A stretch of DNA of 64,000 bases, from positions 79,139-143,138 of the forward strand of contig RJAE01000009.1 in the NCBI GenBank assembly GCA_004000035.1. Direction: 5' to 3'. A program made the translations under genes and the position numbers. Positions 7,256-15,929 of this stretch are shown here, one piece after another. The stretch's first letter is position 1. Every line of letters starts with the position of its first letter. This DNA is from Arthrobacter sulfonylureivorans. GTDB lineage: Bacteria > Actinomycetota > Actinomycetes > Actinomycetales > Micrococcaceae. Below the pieces are notes generated by a model. The model made no database searches. It was not told the DNA's origin and worked only from the letters and a program-made list of their open reading frames with translations.

Positions 7256-10126
7256 ATGACCCAACCCCGTTCTGCCCGCCGCGCGGGCGCCCCGCAGCCG
7301 GCACGGCTGCGCCCGGCACGGCTGCGTCCCGGAAGCCGGTGGCCGGCGATGGCAGCGGCCGCCGTCGCTGCCGCGGTTGCAGCCACCATGGCCATCACCG
7401 CGGCGGGGACTGGCCCCGCGGCCGCCGCACCGGCTGCCTCGGGCAGTGACTGGGGTCCGCAGGGCCACATGGCCAGTGACTCCGCAGCAACCATCCGCTG
7501 GGACAATCAGGGCAATGGCTCCGGCAGCGTGGTCCCGCGTGACGAAACCGGACTGCTGCCGCATACGGACGCCAAGAGCTATGCGGACGTCAATGCCCGG
7601 CTGCGGGCCGCGGCCGAAGAAGCCTTCGGACCGGACAACGGGTTGGGCGGACTGAGCCTCAGCGTGTCGCAGACGCAGAACCTGCAGAACCAAGCTGTGA
7701 CCGTCTCCTTCAGCGGCGCCAAGCCGGTAACCGGCAGCAACGGCCTGAATTCTACGTACTTGCAGATCTTCCAATGCTGGGGCGCCATGGGCGAGGACGG
7801 CAAGCCTGATCCGGACGCTGCCGAGCCGGACCCGGCCACGTGCCAGTTCGGAGCCATCGGGCCGGACGGCGACATTTCCAGCACGGCGCACCAGCGTTCG
7901 CTGCTCAAAGACCCGCTGGTCAAGGGCGGTGACTGGGAACAGTTGGCGCCGAATTCCACAAAGATGAACCTGCCGGCGCCGTTCCAAGCGATTGGCGGTG
8001 AGGCGACCCGGATCGAGGACGGATTCAACCTCAGCGAATACCGGAATCCGTTCTTCAGCTCCACGACTACCAACGAGCATTCACGGTTTCTGGCCTCCGC
8101 GCAAGGCGACGGTTCGCGCAGTTTCGAATTGCAGACCGGTACTGAAGCGTCCGGCCTGGGCTGTGGGCTGAACCCCGAGGCGCCGAGCGTGGACACCTGC
8201 TGGCTGGTGGCCGTGCCACGGACCGAGGCGATGGACGAGGTCCAGCCCGCCGGACCGCTGGCACCCAGCCTCTGGGCGATGCGTCTGCAGGTGCCGCTGC
8301 ACTTCCAGCCCACCGCCGCGGTCTGCCCGGCGGACGATGCTGCGACGCTCAGCTCCGGTTCCGAGTCACTGACCGTGGCGATGAAGTCCTGGATCCCGGG
8401 CCTGTGCGCGGACCGCAAGTTCACCCTCGGCTTCTCGCCGATGGCAGACCTGCAGGCCCGCCAACAGTTGGGCCCAGCGGATCCGCTGAAGTTCACCACC
8501 CGGCCGCTGGACGCCGGCAAGGACGTGCTGTACGCGCCGGTGGCGCTGTCCGGCGTCGTCGTCGCGATGACCATTGACAATGTCTGCACCACCCGCTTCA
8601 CCGAATACACGCTGAAAGACTGCGGCTACGCGGATGAGGCCGCCTTCGAAGCGGACCGGGAGCGCAACGGCTCGATGGTGCGCAACCTTAAGTTCAACGC
8701 CCGGCTCCTGGCCAAGCTGCTGACCCAGAGCTACGTGGTGCATACCGCACCCGCCTCGGTGGAAACCGCGCCGTTCACCAGTCCGGCCAGCACCACGTAC
8801 GGCACGCCGATGGCCTACAGCCTGCAGGGGGACCCGGAATTCAAGCGACTCAACCCGAGCGGGCTCGGCTCGGCGGCCAATATGGCGCCGCCGGTGGTCG
8901 AGGGCCTGCGCTCCGACGCAGCAGCCGCCGTCTGGGACTGGATTCTGGCCGACGACGCCGGCCGCGCCTTCCTGAACGGCTGTCCGGACGAGGCCGGCCT
9001 GGTCATTAATCCGTTCTATTCCACCCGCAGCTACACCGAATGCCAGGACCAGGCAAAGGACCTGGACGCAGTGGCCGCGGCCAAGATTAAGGACACCAAG
9101 GTGCCGGCCTCATACAACTATGCCAAGGCCTTCTACCCCTCGGACAGCGCGGCCTACCCGCAGGCCTACTGGACCGAGCGGGCACCGGTGCTGCGCCAGG
9201 ACGGCGCCGTGGACCAGCCCGCGCTCACCGTGGGGGACCAGTATGCCCGCGTGGCCGACATGGCAGCGGCAGCGCTGAACACCGTACGCGCCCAGCCGGC
9301 GTCCACCAGCCAGTGGTGTGCCGAGTGTACGCCGCCTGCGTTCAAGTCGGTGCCCCGCCAGGGTTACGGCGGCCGGAGTGTCCTGTCGATCACCGATGCC
9401 GCCTCGGCGGCGAAGTTCCAGTTGCCCACCGCACAGCTGTGCGACACCGCTGGCACCGCCTGCATCGGGGCCAGCGCCCAAAGCCTGCGCACCGCAGCGG
9501 CCGGTTTCGTGAAAACCGCCGTGACCGGCGTGCTGAAGCCCGCCGCCAAGCCGGACTACGGGGCCGGCGCCTATCCGTTGACGCTGCCGGTCTACGGCGC
9601 GGTCAAGACCGCAGGACTGGCCCCGACCGCGGCGAAAACCTTCGCCTCGCTCTTCGATTATCTGGCCACCGACGGCCAGGAACAGGGCTTCCGGTCGGGC
9701 ATGTTGCCGCCGGGCTACGCGCCGCTGACGGCCGGGTTGCAGGCGGACGCCGCCGCTGCGGTCAAGACCCTGCAGGCGGTGGCGGCGGGGAAGCCGGTCC
9801 CGACGGATAAGCCCACGGCCAAGCCGGCCGACGACTCCACCCAGGCCCCGCAGCCGTCCGACACCGGCTCCACGCCACCTGCCAACCCGGCTCCGGCCGG
9901 TGGCAGCCAGATGCCGGCCGGCATCGGACCAGCGCCTGGCCCCGCCGCACCGCCCGCCGGCGGCCCGAACCCAGCGGCCGCACCGGTTGAACCGCATGCG
10001 CTGGCCGGAATCCCGACAGCGCGCACCAGCGGGGGTTGGCCGCCGGCCACACTGGCCGTCGCCCTGGGCGCCGCCCTGGCTGCGGTACTTGCTGTACCGC
10101 TGCTGGTACGGAGGCCGCGGCGATGA
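7256..10126 (+). CDS. Large membrane-anchored PstS-like protein (956 aa)
   Basis: The ATG at 7256 opens an Arg-rich n-region and a hydrophobic segment (about residues 32-58), giving a long signal peptide. The ectodomain of about 850 residues has PstS-like elements in its second half: VLYAPVALSGVVVAMTIDN, NARLLAKLLTQSYV, and a C-terminal YPLTLPVYGAVK...LFDYLATDGQEQGF...LPPGYAPLTAGL like the end of phosphate-binding proteins. Several Cys pairs may form disulphides. A Pro/Ala/Gly-rich linker (about 840-925) leads to one transmembrane helix and a VRRPRR stop-transfer tail. The stop overlaps the PstC start (ATGA). It is far larger than normal PstS (about 370 residues), and its ligand is unknown. 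Confidence 0.75.
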   Translation: MTQPRSARRAGAPQPARLRPARLRPGSRWPAMAAAAVAAAVAATMAITAAGTGPAAAAPAASGSDWGPQGHMASDSAATIRWDNQGNGSGSVVPRDETGLLPHTDAKSYADVNARLRAAAEEAFGPDNGLGGLSLSVSQTQNLQNQAVTVSFSGAKPVTGSNGLNSTYLQIFQCWGAMGEDGKPDPDAAEPDPATCQFGAIGPDGDISSTAHQRSLLKDPLVKGGDWEQLAPNSTKMNLPAPFQAIGGEATRIEDGFNLSEYRNPFFSSTTTNEHSRFLASAQGDGSRSFELQTGTEASGLGCGLNPEAPSVDTCWLVAVPRTEAMDEVQPAGPLAPSLWAMRLQVPLHFQPTAAVCPADDAATLSSGSESLTVAMKSWIPGLCADRKFTLGFSPMADLQARQQLGPADPLKFTTRPLDAGKDVLYAPVALSGVVVAMTIDNVCTTRFTEYTLKDCGYADEAAFEADRERNGSMVRNLKFNARLLAKLLTQSYVVHTAPASVETAPFTSPASTTYGTPMAYSLQGDPEFKRLNPSGLGSAANMAPPVVEGLRSDAAAAVWDWILADDAGRAFLNGCPDEAGLVINPFYSTRSYTECQDQAKDLDAVAAAKIKDTKVPASYNYAKAFYPSDSAAYPQAYWTERAPVLRQDGAVDQPALTVGDQYARVADMAAAALNTVRAQPASTSQWCAECTPPAFKSVPRQGYGGRSVLSITDAASAAKFQLPTAQLCDTAGTACIGASAQSLRTAAAGFVKTAVTGVLKPAAKPDYGAGAYPLTLPVYGAVKTAGLAPTAAKTFASLFDYLATDGQEQGFRSGMLPPGYAPLTAGLQADAAAAVKTLQAVAAGKPVPTDKPTAKPADDSTQAPQPSDTGSTPPANPAPAGGSQMPAGIGPAPGPAAPPAGGPNPAAAPVEPHALAGIPTARTSGGWPPATLAVALGAALAAVLAVPLLVRRPRR

Positions 10127-11160
10127 GCACCTTCGCGTCGGCAACCCTGACACCGGAACGTCCCGCGGACGAAGCCGACCTCGCCAAACCGCGGACGCTG
10201 CGCAATACCTATACCGGCAGCGATCATGCGTTCCGCGGGATCACCTTCACCGGCGGCATTATTGTGCTGGCGATCATGCTGCTGGTTGGTGCCTTCCTGG
10301 CCTCCAACGGCATCCAGGCGGTCAACGAGGTTGGGCTGGGGAAGTTCCTGACCACCGCCAACTGGGCGCCGGAATCGAACGACTTTGGCATTGCCGCCGT
10401 GCTGCTGGGCACCGTGCAGATTGCCGCGGTGGCGCTGCTGGTGGCCATGCCGCTGGCGCTGGGCACCTCCCTGTTCATCACGGAGGTGGCCGGAGGGTGG
10501 CTGCGCAAGGTGCTGACCTCCATGGTTGACCTGCTGGCTGCCGTGCCGTCGGTAGTCTTCGGCCTCTGGGGCGCCTACATGCTGCAGCCGAACATCGTGG
10601 ACTTCAGCAAATGGATTTCCGTCTGGTTCGGCTGGATCCCGCTGTTCCAGGTGGACGGGGTGGATCCGGCCAGCCCGCTGCGGGACACCGTTCCCTTCAC
10701 CGCCTCCACCTTTATCGCCGGTCTGGTGGTCGCCATGATGATTGTGCCGATCCAGACCTCGATCATGACCGAGTCCTTCCGTCGCGCACCTGTGGGCGAA
10801 CGCGAGGGCGCCTTCGCCCTCGGCGCCACCCGGTGGGGGATGATCCGCACCGTCGTGCTGCCGTTCGGCAAGGGCGGCATCATCGGCGGCACCATGTTGG
10901 GCCTGGGCCGGGCATTGGGCGAGACCATCGCCATCTACCTGATCATCAGCCCGGTGTTCGAGATCAAGTTCCACATCCTGGAAAAGGGGGCTAACTCGAT
11001 CGCCGCCATGATCGCCCTGAAGTACTCCGAGTCGAATGAGTTTGCCATGAGCGCGCTGATGGCCGCAGGCTTCTCCCTGTTCCTGATGACCATGGTCGTG
11101 AACTTCACCGCTTCGGCGATTATCGCCAAGTCCCGTTCCGGCGCCGATAGCGAAGGTTAG
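10123..11160 (+). CDS. pstC: PstC-like ABC transporter permease
   Basis: 345 residues with six membrane helices. The EAA loop typical of PstC is clear: REGAFALGATRWGMIRTVVL followed by PFGKGGIIGGTMLGLGRALG and ETIAIYLII. The motif TSLFITEVAG near residue 115 also fits PstC. It would form the membrane channel with the next gene product and be driven by the ATPase at 15015. It overlaps the previous stop by four bases and ends 2 bp before the next start, so translation is coupled. The family transports phosphate in characterised cases; the ligand in this locus is unproven. Confidence 0.9.
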   Translation: MSTFASATLTPERPADEADLAKPRTLRNTYTGSDHAFRGITFTGGIIVLAIMLLVGAFLASNGIQAVNEVGLGKFLTTANWAPESNDFGIAAVLLGTVQIAAVALLVAMPLALGTSLFITEVAGGWLRKVLTSMVDLLAAVPSVVFGLWGAYMLQPNIVDFSKWISVWFGWIPLFQVDGVDPASPLRDTVPFTASTFIAGLVVAMMIVPIQTSIMTESFRRAPVGEREGAFALGATRWGMIRTVVLPFGKGGIIGGTMLGLGRALGETIAIYLIISPVFEIKFHILEKGANSIAAMIALKYSESNEFAMSALMAAGFSLFLMTMVVNFTASAIIAKSRSGADSEG

Positions 11161-11162
11161 CC

Positions 11163-12407
11163 ATGACAGTTTTGGAACACCACGACGCGGTTGGCGCCGT
11201 TACCGGGCCGGTGGCCGCTGACGCCCCGCGCACCTTCCTGCCGCAGCTGGACCGGGAGCCCGGGCCGGCTGAACAGTCGCGGATCCGGCCCGGGACTTCG
11301 GGCAATGCCAAGCTGGCGGTGGCTGGCGCTGCGGCGGCCGGCCTGTCCATGGGACTGCTGCTGACCGTCGGTATCGGGCTGATCCCGGCCGGCTGGACGC
11401 TGATTGTTTCCTATCTATGGTTCGTGCTGATCTACAGTGCGCTGGTCTTCATGCGCGAGCAGTACAGCGCTGTCAGGGACCGGTTCATGACCGTGCTGAT
11501 GGTCTCCGCCGGTGTTACGGTGCTGGGCACCCTGGCCCTGGTCATTGGCTTCGTCTTCACCCGGGGACAGGAGCCGCTGGCCTACTGGAACTTTTTCAGC
11601 CAGGACATGACCGGCGTCGGGCCGCTCTCCGGCCTCGATCAGGGCGGCATCCTGCATGCCCTGGTGGGCACCCTGCAGCAAATCGGCATCGCCCTGGCCA
11701 TCACGCTGCCGCTCGGGTTGACCACCGCCATCTACCTGAACGAAGTGGGTGGCCGGTTCGCCAAGGTGGTGCGCACCGTCGTCGAGGCCATGACCGCGCT
11801 GCCCTCTGTGGTCGCCGGTTTGTTTATCTATGCCTCGGTGGTCATGGTCATCACGCACCAGACCAATGGCTTTGCCGCCGCCTTGGCCATTACCGTACTG
11901 ATGCTGCCGATCATGATCCGTTCCGCCGATGTGGTGCTGCGGTTAGTGCCCGGCAACCTGCGGGAGGCGGGTCTGGCCCTGGGCGCCGGACAGTGGGCGG
12001 TGGTCTGGCACGTTGTCCTGCCGACCGTACGCTCCGGCCTGGCCACCGCCGTCATCCTGGCCACAGCCCACGGCATCGGTGAAACGGCCCCGGTGCTGCT
12101 GACCTCCGGCTTTACCGGCGTCATGAACCTCAATCCGTTCTCCGGTCCGCAGACACCGCTACCGCTCGCGGCATTGGAATTGGTCCGCTCGCCGGTACCG
12201 CAGATGGTGGCCCGGGGATTTGCGACGGCGGCATTCCTGCTGTTCGTGGTGCTCATACTGTTCATCCTGGCCCGCTGGGTCGGCGGACAGGAAGCGGGCA
12301 AGGCCACGGACGCGCAGTTGCGGCGAATGGCCGCGCGTTCGCGGCAAGACCTGCCGCGGATCGAAAAGAACTACCACGACTTCAACTACCAGCAGGAGAA
12401 AGAATGA
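11163..12407 (+). CDS. pstA: PstA-like ABC transporter permease
   Basis: 414 residues, about 120 more than common PstA proteins. The extra part is an N-terminal soluble stretch and two or three additional hydrophobic segments (about residues 44-95 and 108-135). The C-terminal two-thirds is canonical: LPLGLTTAIYLNEVG, then the EAA loop REAGLALGAGQWAVVWHVVL and GLATAVILATAHGIGETAPV. It pairs with PstC to build the channel. The stop overlaps the next ATG (ATGA at 12404). The added helices may dock a partner from this operon, which is inference. Confidence 0.88.
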   Translation: MTVLEHHDAVGAVTGPVAADAPRTFLPQLDREPGPAEQSRIRPGTSGNAKLAVAGAAAAGLSMGLLLTVGIGLIPAGWTLIVSYLWFVLIYSALVFMREQYSAVRDRFMTVLMVSAGVTVLGTLALVIGFVFTRGQEPLAYWNFFSQDMTGVGPLSGLDQGGILHALVGTLQQIGIALAITLPLGLTTAIYLNEVGGRFAKVVRTVVEAMTALPSVVAGLFIYASVVMVITHQTNGFAAALAITVLMLPIMIRSADVVLRLVPGNLREAGLALGAGQWAVVWHVVLPTVRSGLATAVILATAHGIGETAPVLLTSGFTGVMNLNPFSGPQTPLPLAALELVRSPVPQMVARGFATAAFLLFVVLILFILARWVGGQEAGKATDAQLRRMAARSRQDLPRIEKNYHDFNYQQEKE

Positions 12408-14137
12408 CCCGCAGCGCCAGAATAGCCGGCATGGTGGCAGCGTTGTGCCTGATCTTCGCAGGCTTGGCGCCGGCCCAGGCCGCCAACTACATCCGCATCG
12501 GCGGCTCGGGGTCATCCTGGGCCGGCAACGCCTTGCAGGACTGGGTCTCCCGGGTCGGCGCCCAGGGCGTCACGGTGGACTACGAAAGCAAGGGCTCGTC
12601 CACGGGTCGCAAGGAATTCGCCGATTCGATGAAGCAGTTCGCGGTCTCGGAAATTCCGTACACCGGAGATACTGCCGACCCTAAGGACAACAGTCGGCCG
12701 AACTTCAAGTACAGCATGCTGCCGGTGGTGGCCGGCGGCACCGCCTACATGTACAACCTGAGGGCCGGCAGCGGCCGCCTGGACACGCTCAAGCTTTCGC
12801 AAAAGGCCATTGCCAAGATCTTCACCGGCCAGGTCACCAAGTGGAATGACAAGATCATTGCCGCCGACAACCCCGGCGTTGCACTGCCGGACGGCACCAT
12901 CAACGTCGTCGTCCGTTCAGACGGCTCCGGCGCCACCGCCCAGTTCACCCTGTGGCTGCTGCGCCAATTCCCGTCCGACTACGCCAAGCTGTGCCAGGTC
13001 ACCGGCTGCGACCCCAACAGCGCCACCTCCTTCTTCCCGACCAAGGGGCTGAAGAATTTCGTGGCGCAGAACGGTTCGCAAGGCGTGACCACATATACGG
13101 CCAACAACCTGTACACCATCAACTACGACGAGTACTCCTACGCCCGCGGCATCGACTTCCCGGTGGCGCAGGTAAAGAACGCGGCCGGCTTCTACACCCT
13201 GCCGACCGAGCACGCAGTGGCGGTTGCGCTGACCCAAGCGAAAATCAACCAGAACCCGAAGTCGCTGAACTACCTCTCGCAGGACCTCACCAAGGTCTAC
13301 GGCTACTTGGACCCGCGCTCCTACCCGATGTCGGCGTACTCCTACATGGTCGTGCCGACGGAGACGACCGATGCCCTCAACGAGGCCCAAGGCGCGACCC
13401 TCGGGTACTTCGCCAACTACGCCCTGTGCGAGGGCCAGCGCTCGATGGGCCAGCTGGGCTATTCGCCGCTGCCGATGAACCTGGTTCTGGCCGCCATGGA
13501 CCAACTGCGCAAGGTGCCCGGGGTGGACAAGGCGACGCTGGCCAAAATGGACCAGACCGCCGCGAGCGTGAAGAAGGGCGGCACCCCGGCCTGCAACAAC
13601 CCGACGTTCAAGCCCGGCGACTCGCCGGCGCTGAACCAACTGGTGCGGAGCGCCCCGTTCGACGCCGCCTGCGATGCAGGCTGCCGCGCACCGTGGACCG
13701 GCGAAGGAGCCGCCGAGAACCAGGGACCGGGCAGCACCGGTGCCAACAAGGGCAACGAGGCTGCTGGGGCCAAGCCGGCCGTGAAGCAGCCGAAGCCAAG
13801 GACGCAGGGTGCCCCCGCCGGTGCCGGCGGCAGCGGCGCCACGCCGGTTGCCGAGCAGGCCCCGGCAGCCGGCACGGTTGGCACCACCGCCGAAGGAACG
13901 ACCAGCTGTGACGCCGATACCGGTGCCTGTACGGCCGGAGCGGCCGTCGCTTCCGCCGGAACCGGCACCCAGCTGCTGACCCCGGTGTCCACTACCATCG
14001 CCGGGAGCAACGGCTGGGGCCAGACGCAGATGCTCCTGGTGGTCATCGGCGGCCTGCTGCTGGTGCTGGTGCTGGCCCCGCCGCTGCTGGCGCGTGAGCT
14101 GGAGGCTCGGCGTGCTGCCCGGAGAGACTCCGCGTGA
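12404..14137 (+). CDS. PstS-like receptor with C-terminal membrane anchor
   Basis: 577 residues: a signal peptide ending AGLAPAQAANYIRIGGSGSS, then a clear PstS domain to about residue 390. Landmarks are KEFADSMKQFAVSEIPYTGD, the KAIAKIFTGQVTKWNDKII segment, and VVVRSDGSGATAQFTLWLL, where the SDGSGAT residues correspond to the PstS ligand loop. A Cys-containing Pro/Ala/Gly linker of about 140 residues precedes one transmembrane helix (MLLVVIGGLLLVLVLAPPLL) and a basic tail. Usual Gram-positive PstS proteins are lipoproteins; this one has no lipobox and is anchored at the other end. Start and stop overlap both neighbours. Confidence 0.88.
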   Translation: MTRSARIAGMVAALCLIFAGLAPAQAANYIRIGGSGSSWAGNALQDWVSRVGAQGVTVDYESKGSSTGRKEFADSMKQFAVSEIPYTGDTADPKDNSRPNFKYSMLPVVAGGTAYMYNLRAGSGRLDTLKLSQKAIAKIFTGQVTKWNDKIIAADNPGVALPDGTINVVVRSDGSGATAQFTLWLLRQFPSDYAKLCQVTGCDPNSATSFFPTKGLKNFVAQNGSQGVTTYTANNLYTINYDEYSYARGIDFPVAQVKNAAGFYTLPTEHAVAVALTQAKINQNPKSLNYLSQDLTKVYGYLDPRSYPMSAYSYMVVPTETTDALNEAQGATLGYFANYALCEGQRSMGQLGYSPLPMNLVLAAMDQLRKVPGVDKATLAKMDQTAASVKKGGTPACNNPTFKPGDSPALNQLVRSAPFDAACDAGCRAPWTGEGAAENQGPGSTGANKGNEAAGAKPAVKQPKPRTQGAPAGAGGSGATPVAEQAPAAGTVGTTAEGTTSCDADTGACTAGAAVASAGTGTQLLTPVSTTIAGSNGWGQTQMLLVVIGGLLLVLVLAPPLLARELEARRAARRDSA

Positions 14138-15006
14138 GTGCGCACAGTGCCACGGCACCGGAGCCTTGGCGGACCGTGACCGCCCTGTCCCTGCTGATGC
14201 TCGCCGTGGTGATTATCGGCCAGGTCCTGAACATCGTCCTGGTCTCCTCGCTGCAGCATGCCAACGCGCAGGACCGGCTCTATGACGAGATCCGGCTGAG
14301 CCTGAGCGAAGGCTCGGCACCGCTGGCCCCGGTCGATGCCGAGGGCCGCCCGGTAGTGCCGGGCACCCCGCTGGCCGTACTGACCATCGAAAGCCTGGGC
14401 ATCCGGGAAGTTGTGGTCGAAGGCACCGCCGCCGGCCAGACCATGCTCGGCGTCGGACACCGCCGGGACACCCCGCTGCCGGGTCAGCCGGGCACGAGCG
14501 TGCTGATGGGGCGGTCGGCCGCTTACGGCGGAGTCTTCCGGAACCTGGAGAAGCTTGCGCCCGGATCGCGGTTCACCGTGGTCACCGGTCAGGGGACCGC
14601 CGAGTACGAGGTCATCGGCCTGCGGCGCGCCGGCGACATCGCGCCCCCGGCGCCCGTCGCCGACGAAGGCCGGCTGACGTTGACCACCGCAGCCGGCCTG
14701 CCCTACCTGCCCGACGATGTGCTCCGTGCGGATGCCAAGCTGGTTTCCACGCCGTTTGCCCGGGCGGGTCTGGCCTTCACCCCCGGCTCGCTGCCAGAGG
14801 CCGAGCGGGCGCTGGGTCAGGACACCGGGAATCTGTCTACCACCGTGCTGGCCCTGCAGCTGCTGATCCTCACCCTGGCCGCCGGGCTCTGGGCCTGGTT
14901 CCGCTGGGGGAAGCGGGAAGCCTGGCTGGTGTTCCTGCCGGTGCTGGCTGCGGTCTCGGTGGCCGCCGGCACCCAGTTCAATTACCTACTGCCGAATCTG
15001 TTGTGA
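14134..15006 (+). CDS. Sortase-fold protein lacking catalytic residues
   Basis: 290 residues with an N-terminal helix (17-40) and two C-terminal helices (about 235-285). The middle follows the class E/F sortase pattern: PGTPLAVLTIESLGIREVVV, EGTAAGQTMLGVGH, PLPGQPGTSVLMG, FRNLEKLAPG. The catalytic His (normally GH) is R127 in MGRS, and the catalytic Cys (normally TLxTC) is A186 in LTLTTAA; the catalytic Arg position is also not conserved. It should not transpeptidate. The start is a GTG overlapping the previous stop. Within this Pst-type operon a binding or scaffold role is plausible but is inference. Confidence 0.8.
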   Translation: MSAHSATAPEPWRTVTALSLLMLAVVIIGQVLNIVLVSSLQHANAQDRLYDEIRLSLSEGSAPLAPVDAEGRPVVPGTPLAVLTIESLGIREVVVEGTAAGQTMLGVGHRRDTPLPGQPGTSVLMGRSAAYGGVFRNLEKLAPGSRFTVVTGQGTAEYEVIGLRRAGDIAPPAPVADEGRLTLTTAAGLPYLPDDVLRADAKLVSTPFARAGLAFTPGSLPEAERALGQDTGNLSTTVLALQLLILTLAAGLWAWFRWGKREAWLVFLPVLAAVSVAAGTQFNYLLPNLL

Positions 15007-15014
15007 GGAATCCG

Positions 15015-15929
15015 ATGAAAACCAAAGCCCGGCGCTCCGCCACCCTGGCCCCCGCCACTCTGGCGCCTGCAACCGAGGCCCTGCCCGCCGTCGACGCCGC
15101 AGCGCTCGGGCCGCTGGCAGTGTTCGACGAACCGGCGCCGCAGGCTCCGTCCGGAGCCGCCCGGCTACGGGCCGAGAACATCAGCGCCTGGTTCGGGGAC
15201 CGGAAGGTACTCGACCGTGTCTCGCTGACCATGGAGCCCGGCAAGGTGACCGCGCTGATCGGCCCCTCCGGGTGCGGCAAGTCCACCTTCCTGCGGATCC
15301 TGAACCGGATGCACGAAATGATCCCCTCGGCATCGCTGGCCGGGGAAGTGAGGTTGGACGGCACGGACATCTACGACCCGTCCCAGCGGGTGACCGCTGC
15401 CAGACGGCAGATCGGCATGGTCTTCCAGAAAGCCAACCCGTTCCCGGCGATGTCCATCTACGAGAACACCATCGCGGGCCTCAAGCTCGCCGGCATCAAG
15501 GCGGACCGCGGGGAAAAGGACTTCCTGGTGGAGGATTCGCTGCGCAAGGCGTCCCTCTGGGAGGAGGTCAAGGACCGGCTCCACCAGCCCGGCGGCGGAC
15601 TCTCCGGGGGCCAGCAGCAGCGGCTGTGCATTGCCCGTTCGCTGGCCGTCTCCCCGCGCGTGCTGCTGATGGACGAACCATGTTCGGCGCTGGACCCGAC
15701 CTCCACCCGGCGGGTGGAAGAGACCATCCATTCGCTCCGCGGCCAGATCACCATCGTCATCGTTACGCACAACATGCAGCAGGCGGCACGTGTGTCCGAC
15801 GAATGTGCGTTCTTCCTTGCCGCCCACAACCAGCCTGGCGGGATCGTGGAGCACGGCGATACGGAGGCGATGTTCGGTGCCCCGCGCGATCAGCGCACCA
15901 GCGACTACGTCAATGGCCGCTTCGGATAG
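15015..15929 (+). CDS. pstB: PstB-like ABC transporter ATPase
   Basis: The ATG at 15015, with GAGG six bases upstream, is preferred to the overlapping GTG at 15003. A 50-residue Ala/Pro-rich extension precedes a complete ATPase domain: Walker A GPSGCGKST (about 83-91), Q-loop GMVFQKANPFP, signature LSGGQQQRLCIARSL, Walker B VLLMDEPCSALDPTSTRR and the H-loop VTHNMQQAARVSDECAFF. These match PstB. It should energise the PstC/PstA channel. All catalytic motifs are intact, so transport or another ATP-driven movement is expected. No PhoU gene is present in the locus. Confidence 0.9.
   Translation: MKTKARRSATLAPATLAPATEALPAVDAAALGPLAVFDEPAPQAPSGAARLRAENISAWFGDRKVLDRVSLTMEPGKVTALIGPSGCGKSTFLRILNRMHEMIPSASLAGEVRLDGTDIYDPSQRVTAARRQIGMVFQKANPFPAMSIYENTIAGLKLAGIKADRGEKDFLVEDSLRKASLWEEVKDRLHQPGGGLSGGQQQRLCIARSLAVSPRVLLMDEPCSALDPTSTRRVEETIHSLRGQITIVIVTHNMQQAARVSDECAFFLAAHNQPGGIVEHGDTEAMFGAPRDQRTSDYVNGRFG

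Noticed and set aside
5973-7319. Very long minus-strand open frame across the Ig-repeat gene
   Set aside because: It is antisense to a gene with signal peptide, repeats and terminator. Its Gly/Arg/Ala-rich composition is the usual shadow of high-GC coding sequence.
12917-14460. Long minus-strand frames over the anchored PstS gene
   Set aside because: Pro/Ala/Arg/Gln-rich low-complexity translation opposite a gene with clear PstS motifs and coupled start and stop; a GC-driven shadow.
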